From Coccinella septempunctata (lineage: Eukaryota > Arthropoda > Insecta > Coleoptera > Coccinellidae), in assembly GCF_907165205.1 (NCBI RefSeq), contig NC_058196.1:18208501-18272500 (forward strand): a stretch of DNA of 64,000 nt. Reading direction: 5' to 3'. Under the pieces are notes generated by a model. That model saw only the letters and a list, made by a program, of their open reading frames with translations, had not been told where the DNA came from and did no database searches. Positions 12,025-24,100 of the stretch are shown here, piece by piece. A program made the translations under genes and the position numbers. Numbering within the stretch: the stretch's first letter is position 1; each line of letters opens with the position of its first letter.

Positions 12025-12400
12025 GTAAAAAAACCCTTTCTCCCCGTGAGTGTAGTGGATTGTAATTGTTCACGAAATAAGCTGAAATATTCCATATTGA
12101 AGGGCATCTCGCACTGCAAAAATTGATTCTTTTTCCAACAAAAGGAAAATCCAGAAAGTCTTCTCCAAGATACCAGAAACTGTTATCTGAAATAAAGAGA
12201 AAACAAAAGCAGAAAAACGTAAAATAATAAAAATAGATTCAATATGTCAGATTGACCTAAAATTGACAACCCAATTCAAAAAAGATTCGGAAACTGCATG
12301 TATAGCTCTAAAACCATCCTGAAATTTATAAATTGGACAATGATTAACTAGATGATTTATGGTTTCTTCTGGTTCCCCGCTGTCCATATCTGCCCATTAT
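12025..12400 (-). mobile_element. Non-LTR retrotransposon 3' fragment inside the pogo element
   Basis: The minus strand reads GEPEETINHLVNHCPIYKFQ then GFRAIHAVSESF. This is the Cys/His-type C-terminus that follows the RT or RNase H region of many non-LTR elements. It then runs through about 250 bases of 3' sequence to CTCACGGGGAGAAAGGG. The same segment occurs in opposite orientation at about 52.07-52.44 kb. Confidence 0.6.
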
Positions 12401-12671
12401 GTGAAGATGAAGACTGTTGAATATTCTGTACCCCATCTTACCCAAGGGGGTACCCCGTCTTGCCCTATAGTTGGGGTAAGACGGGGAGATTTTGTTATTT
12501 TTTAAATTAGATATTTAAATGAGAAGAATTTTTTTTTGTTTTGAATGATTGTTATTGAAAAAAGAAAGACTGACTATTTTCTTAATAAAAATTCCTGCAT
12601 TGTGCAATTATAAAGAAGGGTTTTATTCAAGAAATGCCTTAAGGTCCCCGTCATACCCCACCTTCCCCTAC

Positions 12672-12889
12672 CTCCGCACCCACCAGATTTGAATTGCATA
12701 GAACATGCATGGGATATGCTTCAAAGAAGATTAGATAATCATAAACCTACCCAAGAATCCTTAAATGATCTGAGAGAGCCCCATTTATGAAACTAAATTC
12801 CTCAAGAAATGTTCAACAACCTCGTGTGTAGTATGCAAAGAAGATATCAAGCTGTTATTGATGTCCGTGGAGGCCATACATTGTATTGA
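12672..12889 (+). pseudogene. Tc1-type transposase C-terminal block
   Basis: The sequence reads PPHPPDLNCIEHAWDMLQRR, then two in-frame stops, then FNNLVCSMQRRYQAVIDVRG and GHTLY before TGA 12887-12889. This is the third catalytic block and C-terminus missing from 9143-9840. The pogo-type element lies between the two parts. Confidence 0.8.
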
Positions 12890-12935
12890 TAGTCTTAAAA
12901 TGCTTGAATTCTCTGGGAATAAAATTTCGTTAATA

Positions 12936-13085
12936 AGGATAAATTCAGATGCATACCACCCGCCGATATGAATATCAACAAGTGTTCTGAATTGAACTAA
13001 CCAATTTGCCATCGTCAAGGTCCCATTTGAATTTATGCTTATTATTGTATTCATTGCCTACCTGTTTAGGCGTGATCATTCTTTT
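12936..13085. repeat. Dispersed repeat shared with 37.58-37.97 kb
   Basis: GGATAAATTCAGATGCAT, CCAATTTGCCATCGTCAAGG and, in reverse complement, GATCACGCCTAAAC recur in different order at 37.58-37.97 kb. The order change shows that the family has inverted-repeat ends. Confidence 0.6.
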
Positions 13086-15769
13086 AAAATTTCGTTATTT
13101 TACTCGATTTTTCTTAACCACCCTGTATACGCTGCAGACCTACAGGCTAAAATTAATTTGCAACTTGAAATCATATTAATATAAATTTTCATCACAAAAA
13201 TCATATTTTAACTATATTTTTTTGCAATTTAAGTCAATATCCCTCATATGGAACAGTTTATTTAGTGTCTTAAAGTATTTCTTAGCTTGTGCTATACTTT
13301 TTTATAGGTGACTTGTCAATTTAGCATTTTGGATTGTTTTCGAATTAAAATTATCAGCAAATTATAAAGATGGTTTTACGGACGTGTTGAGAGCTTTCTT
13401 TATTGAATCCTACTTCAAAATTGGGAATAAAATAGAAGGATATTCCGGCGACTTCATAGAAATGTCCCAATGTTGCTGCAGATTATTATCGAATTTCCAA
13501 AAATTTTTTTTCCTTCTCACTCCAATAGAATGTCTGCCCAATTTCATCATTCAGTCACTTTTCTGGTTTTAAAAAAAAATTATGGATTGCTTTTCAGAGA
13601 ATTTTATCGAAATGGGGGGCTGCTCAAAAAGCAAAACAAAGTGTGTTTTTAACCTCATATTTTCATACTATACAGAGTGGAATGTGTCAAATTTCTGGCC
13701 AACCGAGTACTTTTATAAAAGTGAATGGAGTATAATGTTAATCCTTTGAGTTTTCGACTTAATACTCAATGGTAATGGTATATCTATGCTTTGAACTGAC
13801 AGAAGATAATTTGAAATTTGTACTGCGTTTTCAATTCAGTCGAACAAATTGAGAACATATTATAATTCTATCGATTTTGAATGCTGATTAATTTGCTTTG
13901 AGTTTGTTTCTTCTTTTGAAACACTTTTCTAGGTTAGATAACTATATTATACTCTGTGATTGAAACTACAATCATTGGAGATCTTTTGTGACCACATATT
14001 AAGCTACGTCTGGACTTCCAAGGACTACTGGATCTTAAATGGACTATACCTACATAATTGGAAATTTTAGATTGTGCTTAATTCTTTCTTCAGTATTCTT
14101 CTTTCTTATTAATTCATTTCTCCTTATTATTTCTATTTTATTGATCGTAAGTGTGTTTGGGAGAACCACAAAATGTGGTTAGTAGAAGCTGAGCATAACA
14201 TTCAAGCACAGAAATTGAAGAGCATACTTGACAACAAATTTAATTGAACGCACGTTTTAAGGTTTGCAAAAGCTTCTGAAATCGTTCATGAAGAAGAGTT
14301 GGTTCAAAAAAACTGTATTCGGAACTATATATATATCAATGGAGCATACCTTGAATTTATCCTATAAGAATCACTCTCAAACTTCCACCATCTTTGAAGA
14401 AATTTGCCATTCAAAACCTTCAGCAATAATGCAACAGAAAACTATCAATGCCCACTAAATCGGATTTCTTTATCACAAATATGTAACTTTTCGGTAAGAA
14501 TATCTACCACAAATGTATAATTTCATTTCCTGCATTGGAGATCAACACGAAGGCCAAACCAAAATGTATTCATCTGAAATTACATGTATTACAATTAAAT
14601 GTAGAAGAATGGAAGTAGAGGTATGCATCACGTTTCGACGAGTAAATAAAAGTGGAAGGTAGTAGGTAATTCGTATTAATACTGAATCATCGGCAATGCA
14701 CCTGTTTTCCGTGAATTCAATAAATAATAAACAGAAAAAAAATTATTTCTTACATTTGCCAGGTAATTTGTTCCAAATCATGGCTACAGGATCAAATATG
14801 TCCCAATAAAATTTTACTGTGGAAGAAGATACAGGGTGTCGAATATATATATTTTTTTCTGTTTTTGCTAATTATTTTAGTATTCATTGACAAATGTTGT
14901 CAAAATCGACGATTCGGACAACAATTGTAATAATTGGTCATGTACCTAGGTAATAGTCATAATTCAGCACCTATGTATTATGCTCATACTCATACCTTCA
15001 TGAGTTAGAACAAGAACTTTACAATACTTATCTTATCTCTTTCCCGTGCAGAAATCCTAGTGAAAATTTTCATAAGAAAAAATGAAGATTAATGAAATAT
15101 ATTAATTCTTTACACGATGATAAATCTAAATCAAGCATGAAAAGTCAATTGAGAACAAAATAGAGGGTGGTGCATTTTTCGAACCAGCATACTCATGCTG
15201 ATCATTCGAAAAAAATTAAAACTGAATTCTGTCTTTTGAGTTATCAACGTTAAGGTTAACGTTTTTATATAAAAACAGGGTGTCCCAAGTTCGATAACAT
15301 ATTAGACGTTTCTGGAGAACTGGACATTATTTGAAATCTGAAAACTGATATTATGATATTCTTCGGAATTCTCTACTGAGCTAAAATATTTTTGGAGCTT
15401 TTGAGCACTTCGGGTAATAGAAGGAGTGAAAATAAATTTGTTCAAATATTTTGTAACTTTGTAAATATTCACTTAATAAGAACACAAACTGCAGGTTCAC
15501 ACAAATTTGAATCCATGCATACATTTGTGCTACAAAACTACCCACTTTCCTTATTCAAATTCCTGTTGGAGTTGCAACCCTCTTGCTAGTAGAAACAAGT
15601 TTTGTATCCCAGATCATATCCCCCTGTCATCAACAATCGACCTGTCTCAGTGTTTGCACAAATTCTGATTCGTTGTTGAGGTATTGAGAGTGGACACTTT
15701 CAAATGAGGCATCGTGTATATGGTGGTTTAAATTTTACACCACCGTACTGTACCGAACACAAGGTGGGT
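13086..15769. other. Gene-poor AT-rich stretch
   Basis: I recognise no gene. A word near 13,665-13,700 (CATACTATACAGAGTGGAAT) recurs in inverse within the mariner relic at about 42.04 kb. The rest is simple AT-rich sequence. Confidence 0.4.
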
Positions 15770-15811
15770 CCACCTGAAGATGTTATAGTGATAGCGAAAC
15801 ACGTGTCGTGG
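15770..15811 (+). ncRNA. Hammerhead-ribozyme-like core in a dispersed repeat
   Basis: All conserved core positions are present in order. Stem I is CCAC (15770-15773) with GTGG (15808-15811). The core CTGAAGA (15774-15780) matches CUGANGA. Stem II is GTTAT/ATAGC with loop AGTG. GAAA follows at 15796-15799, then the self-complementary ACACGTGT. The cleavage triplet is GTC ending at 15807. One unpaired T (15781) sits before stem II. The very short stem III resembles hammerheads described in Penelope-like retroelements. Activity is not shown, and the copy may be a relic. Confidence 0.6.
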
Positions 15812-15862
15812 TTTGAAAACTCATTTTGTGGAAACCGTGTGATCTTTTTCAAGTTTGTGATT
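15812..15862 (+). repeat. Conserved 3' flank of the hammerhead-like repeat
   Basis: TTTGAAAACTCATTTTGTGG and the following AAACCGTGTGATC recur with small changes after the other three copies of this motif (40.48 kb minus, 41.55 kb plus, 57.22 kb minus). This defines a dispersed family. Confidence 0.75.
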
Positions 15863-16340
15863 CGTTGACTATCGCACCAGTTTTTGAAATCGTTTTATAC
15901 TTTTTTCCAGAGGTTCTCAAGTACTAAACAGTAAAAACACTCAAATAGCATAATCTAATACAACTTTTAACTCCGGAGAAGTGCTTGATATGATTTATCT
16001 ACCACTGTCAGACATCACGAATGGAGAAAATATTTCTAAGAAAACAAAACGAAAGTTTTAATTAATATTTCTTGCAATATGAGTCAAAATCTCAATTTAA
16101 CAAAATTCCGAGTTCAAAGTCGGAACCTCATATTTATAGTCTGCTCTATGAAGAATTTACTCATTTCCAAATATACTGAGATATTCATGAGAGGATTCAG
16201 ATTTCACAAAATAAGGACGTTGCTCTTTAATAAATTTGAAATAAATGTATTTTATTGGAAACGAATTGTCATAAGGTACATGTTTTTGAATAATTATTAT
16301 ATTATATTAAATTATATAATGGTCGTAGACAGGTAGGGGC

Positions 16341-16639
16341 CATTTCTTAATAAACTTTTTAGGGTTTTCACTCCCAATCTCTGAAACAAAATCAATTAAA
16401 AATCAAAAAAACGATTTGCTTCTGCGTAAATTCTTGCATTAATTTGTCAGGAGCAAATCAACTAGAAAAAATTGTTGCCTAACAATGAACTGAAAATAAA
16501 GAACGTTGAAATTATAATTTTATGTTGATTTGCTCCTGACAAATTGGTGCAATAATTTACGCAGGAGCAAATCGTTCATTTCATTTTTAATTGATTTTGT
16601 TTCAGAGAGTGAAAACCCTAAAAAGTTCATTAAGAAATG
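16341..16639. mobile_element. Foldback MITE, about 300 bp
   Basis: Left arm 16341 to about 16465 and right arm about 16522 to 16639 are inverted copies. They share CATTTCTTAATAAACTTTTT at the tips, then GGGTTTTCAC and AACAAAATCAATTAAAAATC, and near the centre TTTGTCAGGAGCAAATCAAC. The arms differ by a few substitutions and small indels. There is no coding content. Confidence 0.85.
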
Positions 16640-17208
16640 CAGAATCCTCCCAGAAAAAATTTCAATCGACATCAGGTAGGTGCCAGGTTGGGCACAACCT
16701 CCCCCCTCCCCAGTACTGAAATCGACCAAATTTTCCTGCAAATAACCAAAAAATATTATTGAGCTCCCAGGCCTAAAAAAAACGGCTACGTCAATATAAG
16801 GATTTTACGTATACAGAAGGTTCTTGAATATATTTTCTGCGTTTTTCTCATGAGGTAGTCAGAACTACAGTGTGAGGACCATATAAAGCTTTTTTGAAAT
16901 AACCTCTTCATTGAAGAATACAGAAGATCATCCAAGAACCATGTTTACATCATATTCCTTATCGATTTTCATTTTATCCTGTACCTACATTACATATGGA
17001 AAACTAGTTTTTGTAGCAGTGTGACATCACTTCAGATCTCACACCTCTTCGTGTACCTCATGACAGACGTTTTGATTCGATTTTACAATGGTTCCAGATC
17101 GGCTCAAAACAGTCTCACACCGTTGCTCTTCAACTTCGTTGAACCGATTCTAAACAGTTCTTGATTGCCAATTAAAACAAAGCTAATGATGTTTTGATGA
17201 ATTTAATA

Positions 17209-17679
17209 CCGGGTGTTAAAAAACAATCTTTCAATTTTTTGGGAGCTGATTGTAGACCTCAAAATAAGTAAAAAGTGTAATATAAACATGGGTCCGAAAA
17301 TGAGCCGTTTTGGAGATGTAGGCGATTTTCAGTTTTCAAAATATTAACTACTAGCGCAATCAAATACAATAAATTACAGAAGATAAACAATTTATGATGA
17401 AAGTCTATCACAGAATAAGGCAGTTCAAATTCAGGAACAATAATTTTTTTTAACCAAATGAAGGAAAGTAAACTGATGCGAAATACTCAATGAAAGTATT
17501 TTAATTGTAATTTCAATAAACAAGACATCTGAAAGAAGAAAATAAATCGAATATCGTTTTTGTGCGCTAGTGCTCCAAAACGGCTAATTTGCTGACCCAT
17601 GTTTATATGAAATTTTTTCCTAATTTTGAGATCTATAATCAGCATCCAGAATATTGAAACTTTGTATTTCAACACCCTG
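17209..17679. mobile_element. MITE-like element, about 470 bp, TA flanks
   Basis: The ends are CCGGGTGTTAAAAAACAATC on the left and, in inverse, CAGGGTGTTGAAATACAAAG on the right. TA lies on both outer sides. A diverged inner inverted pair (AACATGGGTCCGAAAATGAG against the AACATGGGTCAGCAAATTAG complement) supports a foldback origin. It lies just downstream of the SPH gene. Confidence 0.65.
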
Positions 17680-17796
17680 TACACCTATCATCAAAAAATA
17701 TCTGTGACTACTTGTTCTTCAGCTGGATTCCAAAGAAGATTCAACAAATTCTGGGCTCAAATAAGTTAAATGATTGTGTCCAATTAATAAGTATTC

Positions 17797-17802
17797 TTTA
17801 TT
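17797..17802 (-). terminator. Polyadenylation signal overlapping the SPH stop codon
   Basis: On the minus strand the last Lys codon and stop read AAA TAA A. The stop TAA therefore lies inside a canonical AATAAA hexamer. If used, the 3' UTR would be only a few tens of bases long. Confidence 0.5.
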
Positions 17803-18114
17803 TCTGCACAATAATACTATTCTGTATCCAATCGACGAATTTCTCCACATTCGTATATACCCCAGGCTGGTTCTCCTTAGAACAATCCACACCCCATGAG
17901 ACTATCCCGAGTTGAAGGAAAAAGCCCTCTTCGTTCGGGCAAATGAGAGGTCCTCCACCATCTCCTTGACACGTATCCTTACCTTTTTCACCCCCAGCAC
18001 AGATTGAAGATTCGTGAAGCACAAAATCTTCACCCAGTTTGGTTTTCCGAAGTTGGATTTGGCAACTTTCATGATCAATAATAGGCAGCTGAACTTTTGA
18101 TAGAATGTTCTCTC
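17798..18114 (-). CDS. SPH exon 4 (C-terminal)
   Basis: It starts after ttccag at 18115-18120 and continues the split Gly codon as GENILSKVQLPIIDHESC. It carries ICAGGEKGKDTCQGDGGGP with the Ser-to-Gly change, then GIVSWGVDC and GVYTNVEKFVDWI. It ends at TAA 17798-17800. Confidence 0.93.
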
Positions 18115-21100
18115 CTGGAAGTTGATGTATTAATTTTAGTAGGGAAGCCTACGATGATAAATGAGGATTTACTTGAGGAGACAGTGAATTGCAGAGATGA
18201 GATGGTGGAAAGAGAAAGTAGACCCCTTTATTGATAGGGCGAGCGTCTACATGGAGTCAAACATATATCATTTCACTGATGTTCGCTGATGTTGGATTTA
18301 ATTTTTTCCTGACAATCATATTTATGCTGACTTATTCTATTTTTCAAAAGTTGTTAAGTTTGGCCAATATAACACTTCGAACAATCACCGCAAGGAATCT
18401 TGTAGACTATTTCACTCTGATCCAACAAGGGGTCAACATCCTTCAATTTAGAAAATAATGCACTGCAAGTTGAAATCTTGTATGAAACCAATTTTACGTT
18501 ATTAGAAAACGATCTTATGAGCATATTTATCTTATTATTGAGTCCAGGGATATATGGAAATTTTACATATATAGTATGTATTTCGAGTATCTACATTTAC
18601 CGCACTTGGACATATCGCTCTATCTATAATGCTGTTCCCAATAATTTTATTACTGAACTATTTCAGATAATTATTCAGCTTTAGGATGTCCCTGATCATC
18701 TTCAAATTGTCTTCGTGAAAAGAGCGGTCATTCGAATTTATAGACCTGTATATTAGGTTTTTTATGGCGGTTACTTTATATGCAAAACTGCAACATGAAT
18801 GATAATTCAAAATACGCCCAGAACTAGTCGGTTTCCTATACCAGTTTGTAATCAGTGAGCCATCATCTCTTCTGTGAACTGTTCGTCCAAAAATGGCAAA
18901 GAATTGTCCTTCTCCATCTCACAACAAGGAAATGATCGATCAGACCATTATTTTCTTAGGTTGCCAATGTTACATTTTCGAACTTTTTAAAAGTCTGTGA
19001 AGGATCCTTTATAAGATTCTGATCAACTCATAATTTTGAAAGACTTTTTTTTACTTTTCTGAAGAAAAAAGCAATTAATATTTTATCGGAAAATATTATA
19101 ATTAAGTTCTAAAACAATTTGAATGTAAATTATTATCCGCTAAATGATTCTGTTGGTGAAGACCGTCAGTTCATTTACAGTATCAATTATAAGAGGCTCC
19201 GTTGCACTTGACGCGCGCATATTTAGGACGCTGACTGACGATCTTTCCATAGTTGAAGATGCAACTAACAATGGTTTTCATTCGTTTTGAGATATAAACA
19301 GTCAGTTCTGTGAAATTCAAACGGTATCAAATGACTTTTTTCTTCAATTTGAGTTCATACACGCGGCTGACGAATAATCCAACATTTTTTTTTCAGCAAT
19401 TTTAACAATAGCTGACGATGTTAAATCGGGATTTACTCGAGCGTCATGGAGACCTAGTGGATTTTGAAGATTAGATGGTAGAAAGAAAAAAGATTCTATG
19501 ATGTATGCACTTTCAGCGGTGCGGAAAGGGTCTGCAGGGTCTGAAAGATGTAAAAAGAACCGTCAGGTGTACATACTCGAGCGTGTCAGATTAAGATACT
19601 GTATACGCCCTATATGTCTCTGATGATGAATTCATGCTTATCTGACAGTTTGCGCGGTGGGACTGGCCGTACGGAAGAGATGAAAATGGTAAAACAAAAT
19701 TCCAACGTGTCAGATTTTTGGAGGATATGTTAATTGGACCAAAAGGAAGCTACCTTTTCAAAGGACTGACAATTTGGACTTGACGGAAGGTCACAGCGGT
19801 CCTTTGAACATGTAAAAGAAAATCGTCACTTGTACATACTTGAGCGTGTCAGATTTTCATACAGATGGTTAATCTCGGTGTTGTAAACGTGTTGACCCAT
19901 TAATTTGACACTAATTAGGGGGGGTTTTCTTAATCTGACACTTTGAAGATGATAAAAATTCTTTTTTTTCGAATATTTCCCTGCCTGTACCTCTAATCGT
20001 TTTTATATTCACTATGAAAGTTGTAGGTAATAAAATTCTACACAAGTTTTGTCTGAAGCAATTTTACATCCTCTTAACCGTTCTCGAGTTACAGGGCTCA
20101 AAGGGCGAGGAGCTTAGCCATACATGCGAAAGGGCAAGGTCAATGTAGAATCCCAGTTTCTACATTAATCATCAAAATGACAAGGTATTTCTATGATGAC
20201 AATTTCGAAATTAGTCACGAAAATTTTAGTGTTGTCTGTGACCTTAGAATGTACTATTTTCTAACGAGTGAATTTTGGCTTCAGCATGTATCGCTAAACC
20301 ACTCGCATTAATCGTCATATATCTCACAAACGTTTGAACGTAGAAAAAATTGCTTGAGACAAAATTTGTAGAAAATTTTATGCTCTACAAGTTTTATAAT
20401 GAATGCGAAAAAGATTTGAAACCCAGGGAAGGGGATTATTCAAAAAAACTGATTTTTGTGACCTTTATGGCCAATATTTATTGTTTCGGCTTGCTAAAAT
20501 TGTCAGATTATATTTTTTCCGTTATTCTTGAATCATTAGCTTCAAAATAAGAAAAAACGCCACCGCGCTCGAGAATGTACACGTGACGTTTTATTTTTGC
20601 AACTTTGGCGCCCTCTCGCACATTTTCGACACGCTTAAATTGTCAGATTAAGAGAATATATACTTTTCAACATGTAAATAACAACATATATCTTAATCTG
20701 ACACGCTCGAGTACATACTCGAGCGATTGTACATACAATGATCGTTTTTTTTTACTATTCTGACAGGCTGTCCTAGACAATTCCCCCATATATACAGGTC
20801 GAATTTTTGGTAGAGGTACTCTACAGGGTCTAAGGTATGTCCCCTTATATTAATCTGACACGCTCGAGTAAATCCCGAATTTCCCTCTTCGGCTCCCCAA
20901 CTTCAAGTAGCCACCATTAGCTCCACCATTGGCGCGGCGACTGACGTTCACTTTCATTATGTTTGAACATCAATCTACCCCCAAAATGAATTTCATGCGG
21001 TATCAAATCACTAAAAAAATTAGTAGGCTACCTCCCCTATTATTAGAGAGGTTCGACAGTTAGGCTCAAATGAAATGAAATGATGAATGGCAATGGAAAT

Positions 21101-24100
21101 GAATTTTGAATATTCACTTCTTCTCCTTGCCAAATGACACAAATTGTAGGAATAATCATAAACCTTTCCCTATTACATCTTCTTCCCATGTTTGAGAATG
21201 AAGGCAGAATCAAACCAATATCATGACTTTCCCATTGTTGGTTTAATGTTATAAATAGTATGGATAATGATCAACTTCGCATCAACAACTTAAATATTGA
21301 ATAATCAAGTTTTTTCATATTACCATTGCTTTCTCTTTTGTTTCCAACACCCCAACCTGCAGCAATACATCTCGTTTTGTCATATGTTGAATTTCTATTA
21401 GGGAGGCAAATACTGTTGAGGTCCTTGGAATCGTTGTAGCTCTTTTCCAAGAAAATGAGAGCTATATCATTGTGTGCTCCCCCTGAATAGTATTCAGGAT
21501 GTACAAAAACTTTCTTCACGTCTCTTTCCTCAGATATGTCGACGCCAACTTTTCCTATTTGTTTCTTGGCATTTGCGATGATTCTCAATTCCGATGGTGT
21601 CTTTCTGGAACTAGAATTCGACCAAAATGAAGGAAGTGATTTTGAAATATTATATAACTGCATGGAAAATAAAAGCTGAGCTTTTCATTAGTTTGGTCTT
21701 TATTATACAGGGTGAGTCTTTGACTCGTACAAATATTTCAACATTAGATTCTTGAGGTCAAAAGAAACGCTTTTTTTTTCAGCATTTTTTTCGAATCGGC
21801 TCGGTTCGGAAGATACAGGCTGTTGAAAAACCCTAAAAAAAAATATTTTCATCGAAGGAAATGAATTTCGGAATATTTTTTTCGTTTATTTGATTATCCT
21901 TTTTCGAACACACCACATCTTCCAGTTGTCTCATAATGACTATTACGTACCATAAAATTCCCAAAAATTCAAAGAATCCTACTCATGAAACTAAGTTGGA
22001 CGCTATCTAATAAATACTATTTTGTTTTTCCAGGGGTGGCATAGCCCATTATGAAAACTTGAAATGGCTATATCTCATTTTCAGGGCCGAATCGGAAAAA
22101 TCGGTATAAAAGAAAAGTGTCTTTTGACCTCAAGAATCTACTGTTAAAATATTTGAACGAGTCAAAGACTCTCCCTGTATTTGTTATCTGAATCTTACTA
22201 TTCATACAGTGGAATATCGAATTCAAGTTGGTATAAATTCATACTCTCAAAAGAAATCACACGCCAAACCAAATGTTACAACAAATGAATCGAAACAATC
22301 TGAAGACTATTTGTTAAAATTGAAAACAATCCCAAATGAAGTGCAGTTCACCCTAGGAGAGAGAAGGATGGTATTTTATGACCGTACGAGCTTTGGTATG
22401 GGCAAAGTTCAGGCACTTAAGAAAAGAGCAAACTTTCTATTCACTGATTTTACATGCACTCACCTATATACACAATGGGCTGCAGTTAAGACGACACTGT
22501 CACTTATCAGAGAACCGCCGCATCTGAATTGAAAAACACCATCTAATTGGTTTTTCCTATGGATGGATGCCATCCACGGAAATTCACCGTCCATTGCTGA
22601 ACTAATCTCATCTTGTGAACCATATATCCTCATGTTTATGATAGGTTTTGGTCTTCCACATTTTTGTTTAGTTTTCTCCACCTTGAAAGTTTCTTTATCG
22701 CTTGTGAGGTGACCTGTTTTTCCTTCCTTTTGGTACGAGGAATGTGTGCTGACAGCTCTATTTCCAAATTCATCAATCCATTCTTTACAGCAAATGAAGG
22801 TAGGATTGGAACATTGGATTTTTTCACTCTCTTCAGTCGCAGACTGATTAGTTAATTCATTTCTGAAAGATGAAAATTTATTAAATGGATGAGGATCTGT
22901 TTGAAATTTGAATGATATTCAATAAACTATTTGTGCTTTTTGTGTCCATTTTTTTCTCAATACATTCGTTACCAACGAAATGATTTTATGTTTATATCTC
23001 CCTTTGATACATGAAAATCCAAGTAATCCAGTGGCGAAGATGTGATTGTGCGGCCCAAGAAGATATGGGAAGGAGGTGCAATTCAGCAATTTGTCGGATA
23101 GAGTGGGCGAAGGTATGCAACGATAAGCGGTTTTTCTTACTTAACATAGCTTCCGAAATAAAAGATTTCAATATTGGGTATTATTTGAAGATAGAAGAGG
23201 ATCTCATAAAGGATTATTATTTCTCCAGTCCTCTTAACCACTACCTATACTGAGTACATACAAAGAAGAGGATCTTATTTGATTATGAATCTTTTTTCGG
23301 TATCACCAAGGTTGCGTTCACAAACTTACTCTGAGCAAGCTCTTAGTAAGCTCTGATTACTCGAAGCGTTCACAAACGTACTTTTAGTTCTTCAGAGTAT
23401 GCTCTCTGAGCATGGCCATACTCATACTCTACTCTCGGAGTAAGTTTGTGAACTCAACCCAAGGGTAGTTCTCCATAAAGTAACTCTTTTCTGTTTTGTT
23501 GTCAGTTCTTTTTTAGATAATCTAAAAAAATAATATTTTACTGTTGATATATCAACTAAATCTTTTACAAGAAATTCAACTATAAAGGTAGATCTGTACG
23601 TTTTTACGGGTATAACATCAGTAAGGTCAATCAAACTTTTGACCGTAGGTACCTACTGTTCAAGATTTTCCGCCGTTCGGTCCCAGGGGGGCTTGGGGTT
23701 CCTACCGTATTTTTGTGCTTATTCTGTTAATAGATTGCCGACTTTCGACCGATCAAGTTACAGGTTGATAGCTTCTTCCGACCTGCTGTCTGACTGGCAG
23801 CCATTTTGAGGGGCACAGAGGGAGACAGGATGCACTGCAGTTGGACCGGTACCAGCCCAGCCACCGTACCGTCTATTTTATTCGTAATTATTAAGGCTCA
23901 CAGAATACATTACAGAGGGATTCCAAAATGAACAAGCTACAGAGGTCTTGTTTTACTAGACGTCGCCAGAGCATTCGACAGAGTATGGCATGAAGGATTA
24001 ATATATAAGATGAGATGTGCTGGATATTCGATCAAAATATGCAAGTTGATCAGGAATTATCTCAAAAATAGAAGATTTTACGTGAAAGTGGATGGAGAAT

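Larger units (their letters stand above)
9880..12669 (+). mobile_element. pogo/Tigger-type DNA transposon, about 2.8 kb
   Basis: The ends are rich in related words. The left has GGGAAAGATGGGGTACC and GGGCAAGACGGGG. The right has, in reverse complement, GGGGAAGGTGGGGTATGACG and further inward GGGGTAAGACGGGG. They form imperfect, internally repetitive inverted repeats. The right end abuts TA and then the Tc1 C-terminal reading frame, so this element landed in or beside the older Tc1. The left edge is approximate to some tens of bases. Confidence 0.75.
8797..12889 (+). mobile_element. Tc1-like transposon interrupted by a pogo element
   Basis: The left end CAGGGTGTCCCAAAACTAGT follows TA (8795-8796). 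The transposase N-terminal two thirds lie at 9143-9840. Its C-terminal block resumes at about 12,672-12,889, after an inserted pogo-type element. A matching right terminal repeat was not found; another repeat follows from about 12.94 kb. The same terminal sequence bounds the foldback element at 62.46-63.00 kb, so the two belong to one family of ends. Confidence 0.75.

Noticed and set aside
21271..21323. Extension of SPH exon 3 beyond 21324
   Set aside because: Gives a non-protease tail and a stop. The gtaata donor at 21322-21323 joins exon 4 in phase.
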